A DNA stretch of 64,000 nt from Nageia nagi (taxonomy: Eukaryota > Pinophyta). Shown here piece after piece: positions 34,684 through 46,610 of this stretch (within the stretch, counting starts at the first letter, position 1; each line of letters begins with the position of its first letter). The stretch covers positions 93,000,001 to 93,064,000 of the forward strand of contig JBITNC010000001.1 in the NCBI GenBank assembly GCA_050084985.1, written 5' to 3'. The position numbers were made by a program, and so were the translations under genes. The notes under the pieces were generated by a model that saw nothing but the letters and a program-made list of their open reading frames with translations, was not told the origin of the DNA and did no database searches.

Positions 34684-35640
34684 ATGTATAGCAACACAAT
34701 CTCATCTATTCCTATTTCATATTTTGATGGCAGTGACTATGAGTATTGGAGTATTAAAATGCAAACTTTTCTCATAGGCAAAGATTTTTGAGATACTATT
34801 GGTGATGGATAAATAGAGCCAACAGATTGGATAACTCTTTTAGCATATGATAAGAAGGCAAAGAAGGAGTGTAGGACCAAGAACTCTCTTACCTTGTATC
34901 ACCTCCAAGAAACTCTTTAAATGAGCATTTTTCCCAAAATTGTAGGTTTTAAGATAGTCAAAGATGCTTAGATAATATTGAAGGAAAGTTTCCAAGGGAG
35001 TGAACAAGTAAAAGAAGTAAAGTTGTAGACTCTAAGGATAAAATTTGATACTCTCAAGATGAAGAATATTGAGAAAGCTTCATATTACTATATTAGAGTG
35101 AAGGAGATAGTTAATAAGATGTCAACTCTTAGAGAGACCTTGGCAAAGGCAGTGGTTAATAAAAAAAATTTGAGATCTCTCACTAAGAAGTGGAATCACA
35201 TTGTTGTGATCTTGGATGAGACTAAGGATTTCTTTGAAATGGAGATTAAATCTCTCATTGTATCTCTTATGTCTCATGAAGAGAGGTTAGATGATGAGCT
35301 AGTTTAGTCTAGTAAGGATGAGAAAGCCTTTACTACCAAAGAAGATGAATCAAGCTCCAATGGGTAAGGAAGAGGAAGATGCAGAAGCCAATAAAGAAGT
35401 AGAGGAAAAGGAAAATGAAGAGGAGGTTTTTCAACCTCAAGAGGAAGAGATAGAGGAAATGGTGATAAGAGAAATTCTCAATGCTACTACTATAAAAAAT
35501 ATGGGCATTATGAGAGGGAGTATAGAGCAAAGCAAGCAACCAGTGGTGAAGGAAGAGCAACCAATTATGGAGAGGAAGAAGAGTATGGTGAAAATGTTTA
35601 TCTTTTCATAAATGAGAGAATAAATGTAGCTAAATCAAAA
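34684..35640 (+). pseudogene. copia gag (outer element)
   Basis: Starts MYSNTISSIPISYFDGSDYE then YWSIKMQTFLIGKDF-stop, the copia gag N-terminus. Open stretches follow with IEKASYYYIRVKEIVNKMST and SLIVSLMSHEERLDDEL. The zinc knuckle near 35,470-35,520 reads CYYYKKYGHYEREY, so two of the three cysteines have become tyrosine. Stops and frameshifts interrupt it. The gag precedes protease in the same direction, as expected. Confidence 0.8.
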
Positions 35641-36000
35641 GGTGAAGAAATTTAGTTGCTGGACACTAATTACTCCAACCATATGACCAAAAAGGGGGAG
35701 CTTCTCTCCTCAATTGATCATTCCTACAAGTCAAGCAATAAGCTTGTAAATAATTATGCCATAGAGGTGGATGATAAAGTCATGCTTGAAGTGCCTACCA
35801 AGTATGGAATGAAGAATGTGAATGATATTTATCACACTCTAAATATGGCTCATAGTTTTCTTAGTGTTGGGAAGAATATGAAGAACAACTACAAGTTGGT
35901 TTTTGAAGATAAAAAATATGAAATTTTTATCAAGAACCATGGGAACAATCTTGTTACTATTGTGTACATGATAGCCAATCAATTATTTCCATAAATTTTG
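35641..36000 (+). pseudogene. copia protease (outer element)
   Basis: A 112-codon open stretch begins LLDTNYSNHMTKKGELLSSI. The active-site D-S-G is D-T-N here. It continues KYGMKNVNDIYHTLNMAHSF and LSVGKNMKNNYKLVFEDKKY, the usual segment between protease and the GAG-pre-integrase region. The next domain follows within 60 bp. Confidence 0.75.
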
Positions 36001-36936
36001 GAGATAAGTGGGACAACTTATTGTAAATGTGGTTGTGAATGACATGTCTTCGTTGTGGCATATCTGATTTTGCCACTTGAATTTTAATAGCTTGAAGCTA
36101 TCTCATGATATTGTTCATGGTTTGCCTCTTATTAAAGATCCCAAATATGTTTGGGAAGCTTGTATTTTGGGAAATAAAACAAGATAGAAATTTGATCATG
36201 TGAAAGAATGGAGGGCCTCATTACCACTACAATTGGTTCATACTAATTTACGTGGACCAATGCAATCAAAGGGTATTGGTATAAATTCCTATTTCCTCAC
36301 TTTTATTAATGATTTTAGTATAATGTGTTGGGTTTATTTTCTCAAACATAAAGATTAGGTATTTAGGTGTTTTAAGGAATTGAAGGAGTTAGCTGAGAAT
36401 GAGAGTGAGAATATAATTAAATGTGTAAGAAGTTATACATGGGAAGAGCATACCTCTAATGAATTTACTAATTTTTAAAAGAAGCATGGAAATAAAAGGA
36501 AATATACTACAACCCATACTCCATGAAAAAAGGAGTGGATGAGAGGAAAAATATAACTCTCATGGAGATGGAAAGATGATTATTGTAATCCAAAAAATTG
36601 CATAACATGTATTAGGCTAAAGCAATAGGAACATGCAATTATGTGTTGAATAGATGCTCAACTAGTACAATTAAGTGAAGACCCTTTTTGAAGCTTAGTA
36701 TGATAAGAAGCCAAGTGTTCGATATTTTAGAATTTTTAGTTTTTTGGCATTTGCTCATGTGCTAAAAGAAAATAGAAAAAAAAATAGATGAAAAGAGTGA
36801 ACCATATATGTTCATTGGCTATAGTGAAGAGAGTAAATCATATAGGCTTTACAATCCCAAAACTAGATAAATAATTGTATCAAGGGATGCCATTTTTGAG
36901 GAGTGGAAATTCTATGGACAACAAGAAAAATGAATT
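36001..36936 (+). pseudogene. copia integrase (outer element)
   Basis: Readable fragments in several frames are NFNSLKLLSHDIVHGLPL (pre-integrase), QLVHTNLRGPMQSKG and YFLTFINDFSIMCWVYFLKH (integrase core, first Asp replaced by Asn in H-T-D-L), and EPYMFIGYSEESKSYRLYNP (C-terminal). At least ten stops or shifts are present, so no product is possible. Confidence 0.75.
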
Positions 36937-37367
36937 ATGGATATTGAAGGAGAAGTACCCATCCATGAAAACATTTCAAAATTGAAGAATGTGAAGCCCA
37001 AGAGATCAAATTCTCTTCCAAATCTTCAAGTTATCTCTCCAAGTCCTCCATCAAGCCCTTCTAATAACTCCAAGTCCATTCCTACTTCAAATTCAAATGG
37101 AGGTTCTCATAATGTGATTGAAAAAGTGATGAATACAAAAATAGGTAAGAAGAATTTTCAAAAGTATCCTCCTTATCAAGTTTTAGATCCAAACTTTCAC
37201 CAAAGACTTATTAGAAGTCAATTTCATGAAATGGAAAAGTTTATAAAGCAATTTTGTGATATGGAAATATATGAAGACCCAAAGGGGGAGATGGTTAATT
37301 ATGCATTATGTGCAACCCAAAATGTTATTTTTTTTTATTTTGATCCATCTTGTTATGAGGAAGTTAT
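36937..37367 (+). pseudogene. copia pol, integrase to RT linker, cut by the gypsy insertion
   Basis: An open stretch reads MDIEGEVPIHENISKLKNVK, a Ser/Pro-rich linker, and DPSCYEEVI, which normally leads straight into the RT domain. The frame stops at the gypsy LTR at 37,368 and the same reading resumes after 49,290 (KACTKNVWLKIMQEELHSIE). Confidence 0.8.
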
Positions 37368-40135
37368 TGATTAGCCTAAGGTAATGTGAATTATGCTCAT
37401 TTAACCAAAGGAAATCCTTCATACAAGATACAAACTTATTGTAAATTGATCTTTGGTATGAAGGATGACTCCTTATCTATTAGGGTTTTGAGTTTAAGGG
37501 TTAGAAAAGATAAGAGTTAGAAATGGATAGGGTTAGAAAAAGTAAGAATTAGAAATTATAGGGGAAAAGAGGTTGAACTAGGACCACCACAAGCATTAAA
37601 AAACTTCTAATCCTTTGGTACAAATATTGTTCAAATTTCATAGCCACAAGTAGTCTTATCTAGATATGTTAGTAAAATGACTATAGCACCTAATAGCCAC
37701 AGTCTGATCCATGCTTGAATTCTTTCCTAGGAGGTGTGCAACTGATAGCAACAACCTTAGAGTCATAAATATTTCAAACATAACCCAAGAGGGAAAACAA
37801 TATAATCCCATCATCCCAAAACACACACATAATAATTTTTAGAGGGTAATATTTAACAAGTATTTGATCTTTTATTTAGTAGAGGCCTCTAGTATTTATA
37901 GAAATTTACAAGAGCTATGATTGCATCCCTATATACTAAATTATGAGCTGTAGTGCTCATCAATTACAAAATAAGATCTTTAGATCTTTTGAAAGATATG
38001 TACATCATCCAAAATTAAATATTGATAAAATTGGATTTATCCAAGGTACAATGAGTAAGAATTCCATCATCCTATCGATCGTTGGGTAGCAATCTCATCT
38101 AGAAGCTTCTGATTCTTATTTACACTATCTTTAAGCTACATATCAATATCAGATCAAATCAATATTTTCTTATGATCAAATCCTGTATCTGTAACTGTAA
38201 GGATCTTGGATATGATTTTCCTAATAGCTATTATAGTATGGCTTAAAGGTTTCTTTCCCTTTTCCTTGATTAGACCCTTATTAGAAATGTAGTTACAAAA
38301 TTTAATACCTCGATCTCAACCTAATAATCTAATTTTGTATGTCAAGTCTCCCTAAGTGGGCTAATTGATAATCTTATCTTCTTACATTTTAATCTCAATC
38401 TTATTAAACAAGGATATTTGATGATCTTAGAGGCTCTACCAACTTGATATTTTAATCTGAATTGAATCTGTATTCTCCTTAAGGCAATATGCATTGAATC
38501 TATGTTGGAAGGGTCATTACAAAGTATTTTCTAAAGAATCTACATTATGAAATGATAGAATGATGGCAATACCTTTTAGAGTCTGAAGAGAGTCTTCTAG
38601 GACATGTGGTAGCCTTTTAGGGTTCTTCTTTATACTGGATTTGAGTTAATCTAGGGCATGGAGTCTTCATTTGCTAATAGTAATTTTAGAATATGGATAG
38701 ACATGTGGTAATATCTAAGAGGTGGTAGATGTTCACCTTCCAAAGAAGTTTACAATAGAGTGTTCTCTTGGTTGAATCCTAATAGCCTAATGTCAACCTT
38801 TTTTGTGATGCAGATTCCTTTGTATTTTTTTATTTTCATAATGCAAAGAAACATCATGATGTATGTCATCTCTAAAATGTAGATTCATTTATTCTGCACC
38901 TTCTGCAATGTGAAGAAATAATATGACATAAGCCATATTTAAAATGTGGATTCCTTTATTTTGCACCTTTCACAATGTAGAGAAACAATATTATGTAATC
39001 CATTTCCAAAATGAAGAGGGTGTTTCAAACTAACTTTCACAATGCGAAGGATATTGATGTCACCTCCACAATCCAAAATATGGATTTCTTCTATTTGAAT
39101 ATGGACTTAGAGGATTTTTCTTCCTTCTAAGGTACAAAGAAGCATAGATGATGTTAGTCATATTCAAAATGTGGATTTGACTTATAAGCTTTGTGCACTT
39201 TTGTTAGCACTTAATTTTGTTGCATCCTTATCCTATTTTCTGTATCATCAATGAACCTTCCATAGACCCGACTACTATTTTTAGCACTTAGTACCACCAC
39301 CATGACTACCAACATATATCATAAATAATTGGCACACTTTTTGTACACTGATAGACCTTATTATAGTACTTGAAATCCATGTAAACTAATAGGAAGATAT
39401 ATTACAAATTTTATAGGCCTTTCCTCTTAATTCTAGTACTTTACCTCTAATGAGTTTAAACATATTTTATTAGAGTTTTAGTGGTATTTATAGATATAAA
39501 GATTCAGATGGACCCATCAAAATATTTATAGAAGACAACATCTATTCTGATGGAATTATTTCATCATGCTTTGAACTGAATGGCCAAAACTTGAATCTCA
39601 AAATTAGAATAGTTTAGGTGGTTAATTTGACTATGATTGACCATGATCCATGATTAACCACCACCAGCAAGACGTGTTCTTGAAGAAAATGATCTCATCT
39701 GATTTTACCATTATTTCAACAAAATTTAGTCGACTTGGTTGTGTTGGATCTCTGCCAAAATGAAACACTTGATTTCTTTTATATTCTGGTGGAATTTGAT
39801 CACTCCAATAGTACCAAATCTCTACCAAAATTAAATACTCTTTGTACACTTTATGTGATCAAGTCCACTCTTATGTGGAGAGAATACACCTTATGCAATC
39901 AAGTCAACTCTTGTGTAGAGAGAATACAACCCTAATTTTTTACAACCATAATTTTTTACAACCCTATTTTTTTACAACCTTAATTTTTTATAACTCTATT
40001 TAAAAAAATAGAAGTATACTTATATATCATGAATTGAATATTAATTTGAATAAGATTTATGGCCTTAACAAGTAAATATAATAAATATAAAATCATATCC
40101 ATACACATAAAATTATGTACAAAATTACATGTACA
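37368..40135 (-). mobile_element. Nested Ty3/gypsy element: 3' LTR (~2.77 kb)
   Basis: Aligns with 46,611-49,290 over its length: both start (plus strand) tgattagcctaaggtaatgt and end near tgtacaaaattacat..taca. In the first 150 aligned bases I count nine differences. On the coding (minus) strand the ends are TGTA ... ATCA. The LTR is long for a plant gypsy element and contains no clear ORF. Confidence 0.85.
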
Positions 40136-40690
40136 TTCTAGCAGTTCGTAAGGATTTTTGGTAATAAAATTTAGAAACCAGACTAAACAACTAACCTTGG
40201 GATACAAAGTTATCCATTACAAGATTACAATGTTATTGAACTAGTCTTAAACAAAAATGGAAGTAAAAGTTTTATGAACCCTATATACATGCAAATTTCT
40301 AAGACTAAACATAATTGGCCAGTAAAATAGTTAGTTATACAACTATATACATTTTTTACAAAGTTACAGATCCTAGATTTGTAGTACTACTCTTTTCTTG
40401 GAAAGTGCTTAAGATGGCCATTCACCTAAATAGGAAAGACTTGACTATCTATATGAGCCGACTGGTAGGCATTAAACTATTTACATTCAACTATCATAAA
40501 CAATCCTTCCCATAAGGACTCAAATTTCTTATGCTTACTCAATTTGCTTTTATCTTCATTCCATTTTAACACTAGATCACCCTTTTTGAACAAAATAAGA
40601 GAAGCCTTTTTTTTTTGTCAAATTAGGTTTTGACTATTAACTATCTTTTTTGAAAGTTAGTAAAAGCTTTATCCCTCTATTCTTCCAATT
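40136..40690 (-). other. Nested gypsy: region between integrase and 3' LTR
   Basis: No coding is recognised downstream of the integrase. The expected polypurine tract just before the 3' LTR is not obvious (ctgctagaa precedes the LTR start on the minus strand). Confidence 0.4.
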
Positions 40691-40697
40691 CTATTAG

Positions 40698-41400
40698 CTA
40701 CATATATCTGTGTTGTAAAGGCCCAAAGCAACATAACTCATCTTCCATTAGGATTTCTAGTGTTGAAATCTCTAAATGCATGGGTAATATAGCTCTCTTC
40801 CCATATAATAATGTATAAAAAGAGGTTTTAATAGATTCTTTCAACCACAGTGCATAATCTAATTTTATATGCCATTCTCTTAGATTATCTTCCATTATTC
40901 TTTTGAGATTTCTAAGAATGTTCTTATTGGTGGAATCAACAAGGCCATTTCCCTATGGATAGCAATTCGAAGAGGTTTTCTATATAATGTTATATTTCAT
41001 TGCAAACTCTAATAACTTTATACCAATAAAAATAGGACCATTATAAGAGACTATCATAGCTCAAATCCCAAATCTTGTTATCAACTTCTCTAGAAATATC
41101 AAGACTGTATCTTGATCAACATTCTTTGATGCAATTGCTTCCACCCATCTAGTAAACTAATATGTTCAAGTTAGTATGAACTTGTGTCCAACATATGAAT
41201 TAGAATTAATCATACCTATGAAATCAAGGCTCCATTACTGAAATGATTCCTCAATGAATACAAGCTTAATAGGTATGGAAATACTTCATCTCCTACTAAC
41301 AAACCTAAAATATTTCTCATATTATTTAGTAGTTTGATGTGAGTCCTTGCACATAGTAGATCAGTAGTAACCCACCTGGACATGTTTAATAGTCATTGGT
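40698..41400 (-). pseudogene. Nested gypsy: integrase
   Basis: On the minus strand: FTRWVEAIASKNVDQDTVLI, FLEKLITRFGI, AMIVSYNGPIFIG (catalytic Asp of S-D-N-G changed to Tyr), SSNCYP-stop-GNGLVDSTNK (S-x-Y-Y-P-Q-x-N-G motif) and the open stretch REWHIKLDYALWLKESIKTS followed by FYTLLYGKRAILPMHLEI. These are consecutive integrase segments of plant gypsy pol. Stops and the lost catalytic residue show it is dead. Next upstream is the RNase H/RT block. Confidence 0.8.
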
Positions 41401-41949
41401 CATCTGGAATAGTGGCCTCTTGAAAACCCTAAATGAAATTATTTGAGGAGGGTTGGGACATCATTGGGATGAAAATAAGTGAGGAGAAATCTATTATACT
41501 TTATTCTATAAAGCTTCTTTTGGATAACTATATATAATTAGTTTCTTGCAGTTTGAATCTTCTTCTCTAAGGTGCAATAAGTTTATTAGGACATATACCT
41601 ATTTTGAAATAATTTAGTAGTTTAATTATCCATGGCATCTTAAACTCTAACACATATTCATATTCCTCATTATTTTGATGGAAATACACTTGGATAGTAT
41701 CTGAGGTTGAGATACTATCATCATCAGTTACAAAAGTGGCATCATAGTGGGAAGTAGTAGCAATATCTTGACACAAAGTTCTACCTCATACTTGTTTAGT
41801 TAGCCTTACTTCTACATAAAACTTAAGTATATTATTTATCCATCCTATTTTTTCTCCATAATATTCCTTTTATATAATGAAATTTTAGATGTCTAGGTAT
41901 ATGGTATAAACAAGTATCCTACTATGAGATAGAAAGTGTCTAAACTTTT

Positions 41950-42400
41950 TGAGAGCTCTCATAATAGTAAATAATTATTTCTCCATAAATGTGTATCTTG
42001 TCTTTGCATCATACAATATCTTGTTGTAAAAAGAGATGGGATGCTCTTGTTCTTGTTTATCTTTTTGGGTTAGTATTGCAATAATACCATTATCCAATCG
42101 TACTATGTATAAGATAAAATTCTTGTTAAAATCTGGATTCATCAACACAAGAGTAGTAAGGATTGCTTCTTTGATTTTACTAAATGTTTCTCTTGCTTCT
42201 GAATTCCATAAAAATACTACATCCTTCTTGAGCATATACAAAATTGGTCTAATGACTTGAGCAAAATCATGTATGAATTTCCTTACAAATTTAATATGAC
42301 CAAAAAAAGATTGTAAAGCCTTTTTTTTAGAAGGTAAGGGAATGTTTCTTATTTCCAATACTCTTTTTGGTTCTATGATCATCCATTACTTAGAAATATC
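41950..42400 (-). pseudogene. Nested gypsy: RT thumb and first RNase H
   Basis: A 135-codon open stretch reads IRNIPLPSKKKALQSFFGHI, KFVRKFIHDFAQVIRPIL, FLWNSEARETFSKIKEAIL and ILYIVRLDNGIIAILTQKD, ending HPISFYNKILYDAKTRYTFM. This is the connection region and start of the standard gypsy RNase H. It is separated from RT by a shift near 42,400. Confidence 0.85.
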
Positions 42401-42519
42401 ATGGCCTAACAACTTCCCCTCATCAACAATAAATACTAACTTTTTGGCATTTAAGGACATACCAAAGGCTCTACATTTTTTCAAACATTTCCCTAAGATA
42501 GGTTAAATGATCCTTTCTA

Positions 42520-42964
42520 TGTTTAGAGAAAACATTATTATCATCCAAATAGACTAGGATTATTTTATTGATTAGTGGGACAAAAGCATGATCCGTTGCT
42601 CTTTGAAAGTTTCTCCAGCATTGGATAAACCAAAGAGAATTCTTTTAAATATGAATGTACCCCATTTGGTAGTGAATGTTATCTTATGTTGATCACTATC
42701 TTTCACCCAAATCTGATTGAAACATGAAAATCCATCTATTAAAGAATAACATTTTGCTTCTACTACTTTGTGGAGAATTTGGTCCATTAAAGGAACTAGA
42801 TAATGGTCCTTCAATGAAGCTTGATTGAGATTTCTAAAATCTACATAGAGGTGAATCTCTCCACTCTTCTTCCGAATTGGCACCAAATTATAAACCCATG
42901 TAGTGTCCTTGATAGCATATATGATACTAGCATCCACTAGCTTAATCAATTTTTGTTTCATCAT
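42520..42964 (-). pseudogene. Nested gypsy: reverse transcriptase core
   Basis: Reads NLVPIRKKSGEIHLYVDFRN, LNQASLKDHYLVPLMDQILH, CYSLIDGFSCFNQIWVKDSD and TTKWGTFIFKRILFGLSNAG. A frameshift follows, then NKIILVYLDDNNVFS; the Y-L-D-D catalytic box is at 42,540-42,551. All reverse transcriptase blocks are in order. The family is the plant gypsy type with N-Q-A-S-L and F-G-L-S-N-A-x-x-T-F motifs. Confidence 0.9.
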
Positions 42965-43200
42965 TTCCTCAATCTTAAGATTGACTGACCTCTAATTTTT
43001 CTAAAAGGAAAAATATCTTCCTTTAACTTTATGGAATATTGAATTACATCCATATGGCATATCTTTAAATCTTGGTAATTCCAAGCAATGATATCTTGAA
43101 ATTCCCTTGATAATAGAATGACATCTCTAATCTCATGGGGAGTAGCATTAATCCCAATATTCACTCTTTTATTAGGTAAAACCTTTATTTCATGGTAAGT
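42965..43200 (-). pseudogene. Nested gypsy: N-terminal lead-in to RT
   Basis: A 67-codon stretch reads MNIGINATPHEIRDVILLSR, EFQDIIAWNYQDLKICHMDV and IQYSIKLKEDIFPFRKIRG. This corresponds to the segment before RT where the 'F-A-W-x-Y-x-D-M' motif lies. The ATG is probably internal, not a natural start. Confidence 0.75.
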
Positions 43201-43404
43201 CTTTTTATATTCATTGAAGGATACAGTCCTAAAATGATCTTATCTATCAAAGGATTGGTCAAGGGATATCAAAAATTTTGTGATGAAGTTATCCTTAAGA
43301 TAAATAACATCCTTGTTATGTATGTCATTTAATGTAGTTTCCTCATCATTTGAAAATACAAAATGTTGGATAAATTGATTAATTTGGTCATTGTAATCAA
43401 AACC

Positions 43405-43880
43405 TTACTGATGAAAATCATTATCAAGCACAGATGGCTTGAATATCAATTGAATATCCTTACTGATATTTGAATTACCAATAATATCATAGTTAGCTGC
43501 CTTAGATGCCAACTGATTTGCCAAGTTATTATGACATCTTCTTACTACCATAAAATTTAGTTCTAGAGAGTCCTTTGATAAGTCCATCACTCTATTTTTG
43601 TATGTTTTTAGATAGTGGTGCTTGATAGAACACTTATCTGTTACTTGATTCATGATTAATTATGAATCTCCTATTATAGATAAGCACTTGATTCTAAGTA
43701 TTATAGCTTTGGATAAACCTAGATAAAGAGATTCATATTCAGCAGCATTATTCATACAGGATCATGTTAGCATATAAGAGAATCTCTTAGATGGTTTTAA
43801 TGGGGATTTAAAAACCACACCAAATCTAGCTCCATTCTTATATTTTGCATCATCAAAGTGTACTATCCATAGTTCCATTT
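43405..43880 (-). pseudogene. Nested gypsy: additional RNase H domain between protease and RT
   Basis: The minus strand reads HFDDAKYKNGARFGVVFKSP, MNNAAEYESLYLGLSKAIIL, CLSIIGDS-stop-LIMNQVTDKC and VVRRCHNNLANQLASKAA. These are the four blocks of a cellular/archaeal-type RNase H: Asp in F-D-D-A, Glu in A-A-E-Y-E, Asp in G-D-S, and the C-terminal H-N-x-x-A-x-x-L-A in which the usual Asp is Asn. Two in-frame stops occur. It is distinct from the standard RNase H downstream of RT. Additional RNase H domains are known from the Tat/Ogre lineage of plant gypsy elements; the upstream position here is noteworthy. Confidence 0.8.
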
Positions 43881-43887
43881 ACCTATG

Positions 43888-44214
43888 TTATGACTGAGTA
43901 AGGGTAGGTATGTGATAATCTAGTTCTATAATACAATAGGTTCCCATATCCACATATCTTATTTTTTTAATAATTTGAATATGTTGATCATCCTCTTCAT
44001 GTCTATGATTGAGCAAATCAGTGCATAACCCTTCTTCATCTTCTAATAGATTCATGTAAATCTGATGTAATTTCTCCAAGTGATATGGAGAAGTTATTTG
44101 ATTGTAGATCCTTATCTTTCTTTCTCCATAAGGAACAACCATATGGGTTAAGTCATTAGCAATGTATCCTCCTATTTTTATCATAAACTCTCTTGAAAAG
44201 CATAGGAAAAACAA
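43888..44214 (-). pseudogene. Nested gypsy: segment after protease
   Basis: A 108-codon stretch reads FSREFMIKIGGYIANDLTHM, VVPYGERKIRIYNQITSPYH and an acidic part EEDDQHIQIIKKIRYVDMGT. It follows protease by a frameshift (the overlap repeats CFS..F..REFM/QESL). This linker joins protease to the additional RNase H. No known catalytic motif. Confidence 0.65.
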
Positions 44215-44460
44215 GAGGGTAAATATACAACCACTATTTCTTGAGGAAAGGTTAGTTATGGCAGCTTATGCAAAGAAATCAAAATATCCTTAATAGTTAC
44301 AACAATTCTAATAGAACTATCATCTAATTATAGGACACCAAGTGTATCTTTAGTATAATTAAGGCTAATTGCCTCACAAATAACTTTTGGCATTACAGTA
44401 GTAGCAGCTTTGGTATCTAACAAACAATTATGGACTAGCCAACCTTCCATTATTAATGAG
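44215..44460 (-). pseudogene. Nested gypsy: aspartic protease
   Basis: Reads IMEGWLVHNCLLDTKAATTV, MPKVICEAISLNYTKDTLGV then LDDSSIRIVVTIKDILISLH. The active-site D-T-G-A appears as D-T-K-A. Stops follow at two places. Confidence 0.7.
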
Positions 44461-44967
44461 ATATAGAATAGAGTAGGCCTATTCTTTCCAATTCCTAAAA
44501 TAATCTCTAATTGAGATAATGAAATTGTAGAAGTTTTGAGATTAACATAGTAGTTGTAAAAGATTCTTTCAATAAATCTAACTGATCGGGAATTAACAAT
44601 GCATCAAACATAGATACCCTAGAAGGCACTTTCTTCATCTCATTTATAATGTTGAAAGGGAAGTTGGTTTGAGGCCTACCTTTATAGTCTGGTTGATATC
44701 TAATTTGATATTATTGATATGTATATGAGTGACTGAGGGTAGTCTCAAAGTTCTTGTAGCAAGTTCCCTCTCATTCTCATATTAGGGAGGCAGAGTCCTT
44801 GGTCCAAGAATGTTATGCATCACAAAGTTGTCTCTAGATGATGTTGAAGTAGTTGAGGTAGGATATTATTCTCTTATTGTTATATAAGGAATTATTCTGT
44901 ATCTCAATGGAGCCTCATCCCTTCAAATACTATCCAGATTAGTTTATCTGGTTGATCTTATCTCAAC

Positions 44968-46140
44968 TTAAAAGATGACATCATGAGATCTAGAGTTCAT
45001 GCAAATTATATTTGGAGGTTCTTCATTGGTCATGACTTTTTTGGCCTTAAAATCCAAATGCTTAGCTTCTCTTGCAAGCTTGCAGTGATGAATGTAAATT
45101 ACACAACTTTTAGGAATATGAGGATCATTGCAAAATGAGCACCAATAGTCAAGTTTTGCACTTTGATCTATCATGTTTGCAGCTATAAATGAGTTTCTCA
45201 AAGAGGAAATTAAATTTTTGGCTATATATGGCATTGGCATCTAATTATTATACTCATATATTTTATTTTTAGGTCCATATATATCATATATCCTCTATAG
45301 ACTTGCTCTTTCCCTTGATAATAGCTTATTCTACATGTCTCTCATCATGGCCTTTAACTCTTGTATTTTTGAAGTTTCAAAAACAAGGGAGGTAGGATCT
45401 ATATCTCCCAATGGAATAGGTGCTAACACAGGTGGAGGTAATACCAAGCATTTTTATCAAGATGGTATTTTCAAAAACAAAGGCATGATAATTATTGTAG
45501 GTAGCTTCTTAATAGCTATCAAGTCACATTCAACTTCAATAGCCACTTTGTATAACTCAAGAAAGATTGTTACTTTTTCATTCTTAATTTGATGGGCCAA
45601 ATTTAGGGAGAAAGCTTTCAAGTAGTAGAAATAAGCATGGGAATCTTATGGTATCAAAGATGCAAGAACTATATCCCATGACTTTCTAAATATAACATTG
45701 AAATTAGTGATATACTCTTAGTTATTTCTCTTGATAGAAGTAAACTGAGTGAGCAAGGATACTAGGTATGCAACTCCATCTAACTCATCAACAAAAGCTC
45801 TAACTAGATCAACCCAATTTGTTACAAAAGCATTCAAAAGGGATTTGTACCAATCAACTACTTTTTCCTTAAAGGACATAACAACCAACAGAACTAGAAT
45901 ATCTTCAATTGTAACATCATGGTTCCTTGCTTGATTCAGGACATCCTTACAATGCTCAAAAGTAGATATAGTGTTACCCATTCCATAAAATATAGATTTT
46001 TTCTTTACCACAACATGGGGTATTATAGTGACTAGATTAAGAGGACATCCACCATTGAAGAGTGGAAACTTGGGATGAGATACTTGAGAAGCCATAGAAA
46101 TCCTATGAGGAGGATTTACTAAAGAAGAAAGTAGCAAGGT
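44968..46140 (-). pseudogene. Nested gypsy: gag with zinc-knuckle-like end
   Basis: The open stretch at 45,718-46,104 begins MASQVSHPKFPLFNGGCPLN and contains VMSFKEKVVDWYKSLLNAFV and TNWVDLVRAFVDELDG, the gag core (W-Y-x-x-L ... W-x-x-L-x-x-x-F). At 44,968-45,240 a Cys/His-rich segment reads WCSFCNDPHIPKSC then IHHCKLAREAKH, which probably replaces a classical zinc knuckle. Between them the coding is shifted and unreadable. The start is the ATG at about 46,095, in agreement with the typical short gag N-terminus. Confidence 0.75.
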
Positions 46141-46399
46141 TCTAGGTACTTCCTATAGAAACTCATCAGCTTCAAAGATAGTAGGCAAGGGCTACTTCCT
46201 TGGTCTCCTCCTAGAATCTAGCTCTAGAAATATGGGATGTTCTCCTAACTCTCTTACTCTTCTCCTTGTTAGCATAAAAAATGGTGAGGAGGCAAAAAAC
46301 AAATAGGAAAGCTAGTCTAAGAACAAAATACTCATATTTAGTGTAAAATGATTCTAATGATCACAAAAGTGTAATGTTTTGGGATCTTTGACAATCGAG

Positions 46400-46610
46400 T
46401 CACTAATAAGGTGGTTTTAAGGTCTTATGAATTACAAATTAGTGGGTCAAAGTCCCACTAGGTGTGCCAAATTAGAGATTTGAATGCTTATTATCTATAA
46501 AATACTTGGTTTAGAGTCCCATCGGGCATTCCAAATTAGAGATACTCGTACCTTGATTTTCAAATTCATGGGTTTTTGTCCCATTGAGTGTGCCAAATTA
46601 GATATAATAT
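46400..46610 (-). repeat. Triplicated primer-binding-like module after the 5' LTR
   Basis: Read on the minus strand from the LTR end, the motif TCTAATTTGG(C/A)A followed by TGGGAC appears three times, with the plus-strand gtccca words at 46,452, 46,516 and 46,578 (spacing 64 and 62 bp). The copy nearest the LTR begins 7 bp from the LTR end, where the primer-binding site is expected. The other two are therefore extra copies of the same module. Confidence 0.65.

Noticed and set aside
35333-35560. 75-codon minus-strand ORF
   Set aside because: Antisense shadow of the acidic, Glu-rich copia gag region.
37363-37367. Target duplication of the nested gypsy element
   Set aside because: gttat on the left does not match aaagc on the right; no alternative end gave a match.
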